The notes beneath the pieces are model-generated. The model saw nothing but the letters and a program-made list of their open reading frames with translations, did no database searches and was not told the DNA's origin. Shown here in pieces: positions 5,892 through 7,894 of a stretch of 7,894 bases of DNA. Location of the stretch: the NCBI GenBank assembly GCA_003152595.1, contig PMAM01000010.1:251-8144 (forward strand), written 5' to 3'. The translations under genes were made by a program, and so were the position numbers. Source of the DNA: Acidobacterium sp. (GTDB lineage: Bacteria > Acidobacteriota > Terriglobia > Terriglobales > Acidobacteriaceae). Each line of letters starts with the position of its first letter. Positions within the stretch are counted from its first letter, which is position 1.

Positions 5892-6129
5892 GCGCGGGTT
5901 GAGCTGGCTCCGCCCTGCTTTGATCCGCTTAGCAACTTTCAAATTTAATCGGATTTGAGGCCATACAAATTGACAGTTGACGAAAAGGGCCTTTCACTTT
6001 GGCGGGAACGGTGATTACCAGAAAATCAACTCTTAAAGCAGTGTTCTGGGGTTTTGATACCAGTACGCGCGGGCGCGCGAGCGTGGACTTGGACTGATTC
6101 GCAGGGCTTCGCTTCCTGTGCGCCGATGC
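5892..6129. other. Noncoding 238-bp region, candidate replication origin
   Basis: No supported gene lies here, between the converging winged-helix gene and the leftward membrane-protein gene. The region is clearly more AT-rich in its centre (about 5930-6060) and is bordered by two GC-only tracts: a perfect 14-bp palindrome of alternating CG at 5876-5889 and CGCGC-GG-GCGCG at 6066-6077. Between them are a TTGAC doublet (5970-5974 and 5977-5981), AAAGG-G-CCTTT (5984-5994) and a CCAGAA/TTCTGG pair (6018-6023, 6044-6049). Satellite elements often place their origin beside the replication genes, so this is a candidate origin; a bidirectional terminator is an alternative. No T-run follows the GC-rich hairpins. 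Confidence 0.35.
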
Positions 6130-6666
6130 CTAGTTTACTGGTTTAACAAATCCGGCTCCCGCCCATCCGATTGCACGGATCGCGCCCCACGGGATAACGA
6201 ATCCTAGGATGGGCAGGAGCGCAACCAGGAGATATTCCCAAGCGGCTGGTGCTGCTCGCGGATAGAGAGTCTGGCCATCCTGCATATCGATTGAGTAGAT
6301 GCCGGAACTACCATTCCAGACGTGATTCACGTCCCAATTTATCGTTTTGATACCGCCCATATTCACTTCAGAATGTCCACGTTCGTACTCCTCAGCTGCC
6401 TCGCTCCATTGGTCGGGTGACGGTTGAACCCGTTCCCCCGTCTGCGGGTCAATCTTCGGCGGAGTTTCCTGCGCTCGCGTTCGGGCCTGAAGAATCTTGC
6501 GCTCCTTCTCCACAACATCCGAAGCTGCCAACTGCTCGAATCTGTTGTGGCTCGCCCGTTGCTCCAGGGTGGCCTGCAATTCGACGTATGAGGCAAACCC
6601 GCCAGCAATCGCGCCAACCGCTCCCAGGAGCAGGGCAAGCCGCCGCGTTCCTTCCCGCAGATTCAT
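6130..6666 (-). CDS. Two-span membrane protein of unknown function
   Basis: This 178-aa protein has hydrophobic segments at both ends: residues 9-28 (LALLLGAVGAIAGGFASYV, after a basic start) and about 143-168 (WEYLLVALLPILGFVIPWG and on). The 110-residue middle is polar, with a helical, charged part (33-66) and a section with WDVNHVWNGSSGIYSI. Both ends would be in the inner membrane, with the middle on one side, so it could anchor or sense. I do not recognise a characterised family. GGAGAG lies four bases upstream of the ATG at 6666 on the minus strand, a good ribosome site. It lies downstream of the 144-aa gene, on the same strand with a 89-bp gap, and converges with the replication unit. 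Cargo is the likely class; a role in defence or maintenance is speculation. Confidence 0.8.
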   Translation of the reverse strand: MNLREGTRRLALLLGAVGAIAGGFASYVELQATLEQRASHNRFEQLAASDVVEKERKILQARTRAQETPPKIDPQTGERVQPSPDQWSEAAEEYERGHSEVNMGGIKTINWDVNHVWNGSSGIYSIDMQDGQTLYPRAAPAAWEYLLVALLPILGFVIPWGAIRAIGWAGAGFVKPVN

Positions 6667-6755
6667 AGCTCTCCATCCTTTAGTTCAAAGCCTTGCACGT
6701 CAGAGAATCGCTCTTGCGCTGGCAGCGCCACGACACGAACACCGCGTCCGGCCTG

Positions 6756-7190
6756 TCAATGCGACCCGTAGTACCTCACCGGCAATGTGTGGAAATAGCT
6801 GTCGAATGCGCTCCAGTCAGTCCGCCCCCATACCGAATCCGTGGCGGAACTGTAGTGAGGCATGGCGAGCTGGAATTCAACAATGCCTTCGCCATCCCAA
6901 TTCTTTCCGCAGAACAAGCGGGGCAATTCGGCTCTTGCCTCCTCTGAAAACACAATCCCAGCGGGGGGAGTTTTCGTCAGCATCCCACAATCGCGGTATT
7001 CGCCCACCATCCAAATCGCCAGCGATCCAGACCGGCGTGAGGATGATACGCGCTTCCCGGAGACCGTGACGCTATCGTGACAAATGATCCGCCAAACCCC
7101 CGCAAATTGGGTCAAACGCTGCCAAGTGGGAAACGGCCTCTCCCCCGCGCCAGCATTGACGATTTCCGAATCTTGCTCCGCGTAGGCCAA
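6756..7190 (-). CDS. Unrecognised 144-aa protein beside attR
   Basis: This open frame runs leftwards from close to attR. It has a protein-like composition, with aromatic-rich segments such as VWRIICHDS, LAIWMVGEYRD, CGKNWDGEGIVEF and DWSAFDSYF, and no membrane span or signal peptide. I recognise no family. The start is weak: a TTG at 7190 with AGGA directly before it. The frame is open only as far as the TGA within attR (7218-7220), so the true start could be another rare codon or the N-terminus may have been lost. The 19-bp terminal repeat (7065-7083) lies within this frame and encodes part of CHDSVT. It may be cotranscribed with the membrane-protein gene downstream. The gene is plausible, not certain. 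Confidence 0.5.
   Translation of the reverse strand: MAYAEQDSEIVNAGAGERPFPTWQRLTQFAGVWRIICHDSVTVSGKRVSSSRRSGSLAIWMVGEYRDCGMLTKTPPAGIVFSEEARAELPRLFCGKNWDGEGIVEFQLAMPHYSSATDSVWGRTDWSAFDSYFHTLPVRYYGSH
7065..7083 (+). repeat. 19-bp direct repeat, right copy (possible arm site)
   Basis: Exact copy of 235-253 with the paired CGTGAC hexamers (7065-7070, 7076-7081), 131 bp inside attR. Ten bases after it AAACCCCCG (7094-7102) mirrors CGGGGGTTT at 267-275, which lies 13 bases after the left copy, so the two ends share a direct 19-mer and a nearby inverted 9-mer. This copy lies within the 144-aa frame. Confidence 0.6.
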
Positions 7191-7214
7191 TCCTGCAATT
7201 TGGCCCCAGACCCG

Positions 7215-7258
7215 CTTTCACGGCGATAACACGGGTTCAAATCCCGTCGGGGACGCCA
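7215..7258 (+). repeat. attR: displaced 3' part of tRNA-Glu
   Basis: This is a perfect copy of 144-187, from the anticodon loop to CCA. It is the original chromosomal 3' part, displaced by the insertion, and cannot make a tRNA because the 5' half is missing. The preceding element sequence (7203-7214, GCCCCAGACCCG) only loosely resembles the tRNA 5' anticodon arm, which confirms that the copy ends at the loop. Confidence 0.95.
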
Positions 7259-7519
7259 ACAAATCAACGACTTGGGGCCGCAGTAATAATCAGACCGACA
7301 ACTAATACGGCAATTTTACGGCAATGGTGCCCCTTGGGCGTGCCAGCCGATCCGTTCGCAGCGCTCGCTTGCGGGTGAGAGCCGACCGGATACCCCCCAC
7401 CCCCCAAGCGCCTGCCAGCGCCAATCGCGGGAGCCCACTCCGTCTCTGCGGTTTGCATAACGAAATCCGGTCATGCCCCGATAACGTATCGAGCCATTTG
7501 AGTGTGAGAGCATTCCGGG
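7259..7519. other. Host flank after attR, no gene seen
   Basis: The 261 bases between attR and the MltR-like gene hold no supported coding sequence. TACGGCAAT occurs twice 11 bp apart (7306-7314 and 7317-7325), and C-rich runs lie at 7394-7407. Before the insertion this DNA followed the tRNA-Glu gene directly. It may be chromosomal intergenic sequence or the edge of another island at the same site. Confidence 0.5.
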
Positions 7520-7894
7520 ATGAGCCAGAACATCAGATTTGAAGATTCACACCCCCACCTGAAGGAATTCAATCGGCTGCTTGAAGTGGCAAGGAAAGAA
7601 AGTGATCGCGGGGCTGTCCTGGTTCACGCTTCGATGCTTGATGAATTGCTGAAGCGTTCGATTGAAGCGTATCTGATCGCGCATAAAGAAGTACGAGCGC
7701 TGACTGATGGTTTCAACGCGCCAATTGGGACACTCGCAACGCGAACGTTAATGGCGTTCGCATTGGGGCTCATTTCCGAACGCGAATACCAGGAGTTGAT
7801 ATTGATTCGCAAAGTTCGGAATGATTTTGCCCATGCCATCGAAACATCATTTAGCGATCAGAGCGTTGCAGCGCTGGAGTGCCCGGCAAATTTT
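7520..7894 (+). CDS. MltR-family protein, N-terminal part (runs off window)
   Basis: The first 125 residues are present and the frame is open at the window end. The sequence fits the MltR (mannitol-operon repressor) family: a helical fold with GAVLVHASMLDELLKRSIEAYL (about 31-52), a glycine turn at GFNAPIGTLATR (64-75), LMAFALGLISEREYQELILIRKVRNDFAH (77-105) and the start of the C-terminal segment at about 108-125. Distant members are common in islands and need not regulate mannitol genes. The RNDFAH motif (R100, H105) has the R-x4-H spacing of HEPN nucleases, a possible structural relation that I infer only from the pattern. GAGAG lies about 9 bases before the ATG. It lies outside the element, beyond attR. 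Confidence 0.82.
   Translation, partial: MSQNIRFEDSHPHLKEFNRLLEVARKESDRGAVLVHASMLDELLKRSIEAYLIAHKEVRALTDGFNAPIGTLATRTLMAFALGLISEREYQELILIRKVRNDFAHAIETSFSDQSVAALECPANF

Larger units (their letters stand above)
144..7258. mobile_element. Integrative element in tRNA-Glu, 7,071-bp unit
   Basis: Two identical 44-bp copies of the tRNA-Glu 3' part bound a block with a tyrosine integrase, an AlpA/excisionase-like gene, a replication gene cluster and unrecognised accessory genes. The distance between equivalent positions of the repeats is 7,071 bp, the expected size of the excised circle. All recognised mobility and replication functions lie inside the repeats. No structural phage genes, packaging genes, relaxase or conjugation genes are seen, so it is neither a complete prophage nor a self-transmissible ICE. 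It is most like a small satellite or mobilisable genomic island. Perfect identity of the attR copy, which has no tRNA function to preserve it, suggests a fairly recent insertion. Confidence 0.93.

Noticed and set aside
5252..5935. 227-aa minus-strand open frame opposite the ATPase end and the winged-helix gene
   Set aside because: It overlaps two well-supported genes of the opposite strand; the product is serine- and arginine-rich and low in structure, as expected for a shadow frame in GC-rich DNA.
6497..7069. 190-aa plus-strand open frame opposite the two leftward genes
   Set aside because: Its product is arginine-, proline- and serine-rich without recognisable domains, while the opposite strand has a ribosome site and membrane segments.
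7200..7258. A second functional tRNA at attR
   Set aside because: Only the 3' part from the anticodon loop is present; the 5' acceptor strand and D arm are missing.
144..7258. Prophage, P4/PICI-type satellite or ICE in the strict sense
   Set aside because: No capsid, portal, terminase, capsid-size control, relaxase or secretion genes are visible, so only a general satellite-like or mobilisable island can be supported.
1..7894. CRISPR array or IS element
   Set aside because: No regularly spaced repeats with unique spacers, and no transposase or terminal inverted repeats were seen.

Overview
The window holds a complete small integrative element of about 7.1 kb, inserted in the 3' part of a tRNA-Glu gene, with short stretches of host DNA on both sides. 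The main evidence is a perfect 44-bp direct repeat of the tRNA 3' part (144-187 and 7215-7258), together with a tyrosine integrase, an excisionase-type DNA-binding protein and a replication module between the copies. The host is a GC-rich bacterium. The heptameric CTCCCTG intergenic repeat and the general look of the proteins remind me of soil Acidobacteriota, but this is an impression and not a proof.

Layout: 1-109 is host flank, with a heptamer repeat able to form G-quadruplexes on the minus strand. An intact tRNA-Glu (anticodon TTC) lies at 110-187, and its 3' part is attL. Inside the element, left to right, are: an unrecognised 231-aa cargo gene (321-1016, +); a leftward two-gene unit of a zinc-finger/HTH-like protein and the tyrosine integrase (3032-2085 and 2098-1025, overlapping by 14 bp); a divergent control region with a perfect 15-bp palindrome (3049-3063); and a tightly overlapping rightward unit of four genes (3128-5891): an AlpA/excisionase-like protein, a CHC2-like primase zinc-finger protein without a visible catalytic domain, a DUF3987 ATPase, and a small protein whose C-terminal half looks like the winged helix of P4/D5-type primases. 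A 238-bp noncoding stretch (5892-6129) bounded by CGCGCG-rich inverted repeats is a candidate replication origin. Two leftward genes end the element: a 178-aa protein with two membrane segments and an unrecognised 144-aa protein. attR is at 7215-7258. Beyond it lies host DNA (or a neighbouring island) with the start of an MltR-family gene that runs off the window.

Reading as a system: the integrase and AlpA-like protein would control integration and excision at tRNA-Glu, and the Zn-finger/ATPase/winged-helix genes would replicate the 7,071-bp circle, perhaps with a primase or polymerase borrowed from the host or a helper. I see no capsid, terminase, portal, relaxase or type IV secretion genes, so the element is best described as a minimal satellite-like or mobilisable island whose three unrecognised genes sit at its two ends, where accessory (including defence) genes often lie. 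A 19-bp direct repeat made of two CGTGAC units 11 bp apart lies near each end and may be the integrase or excisionase arm-binding site.
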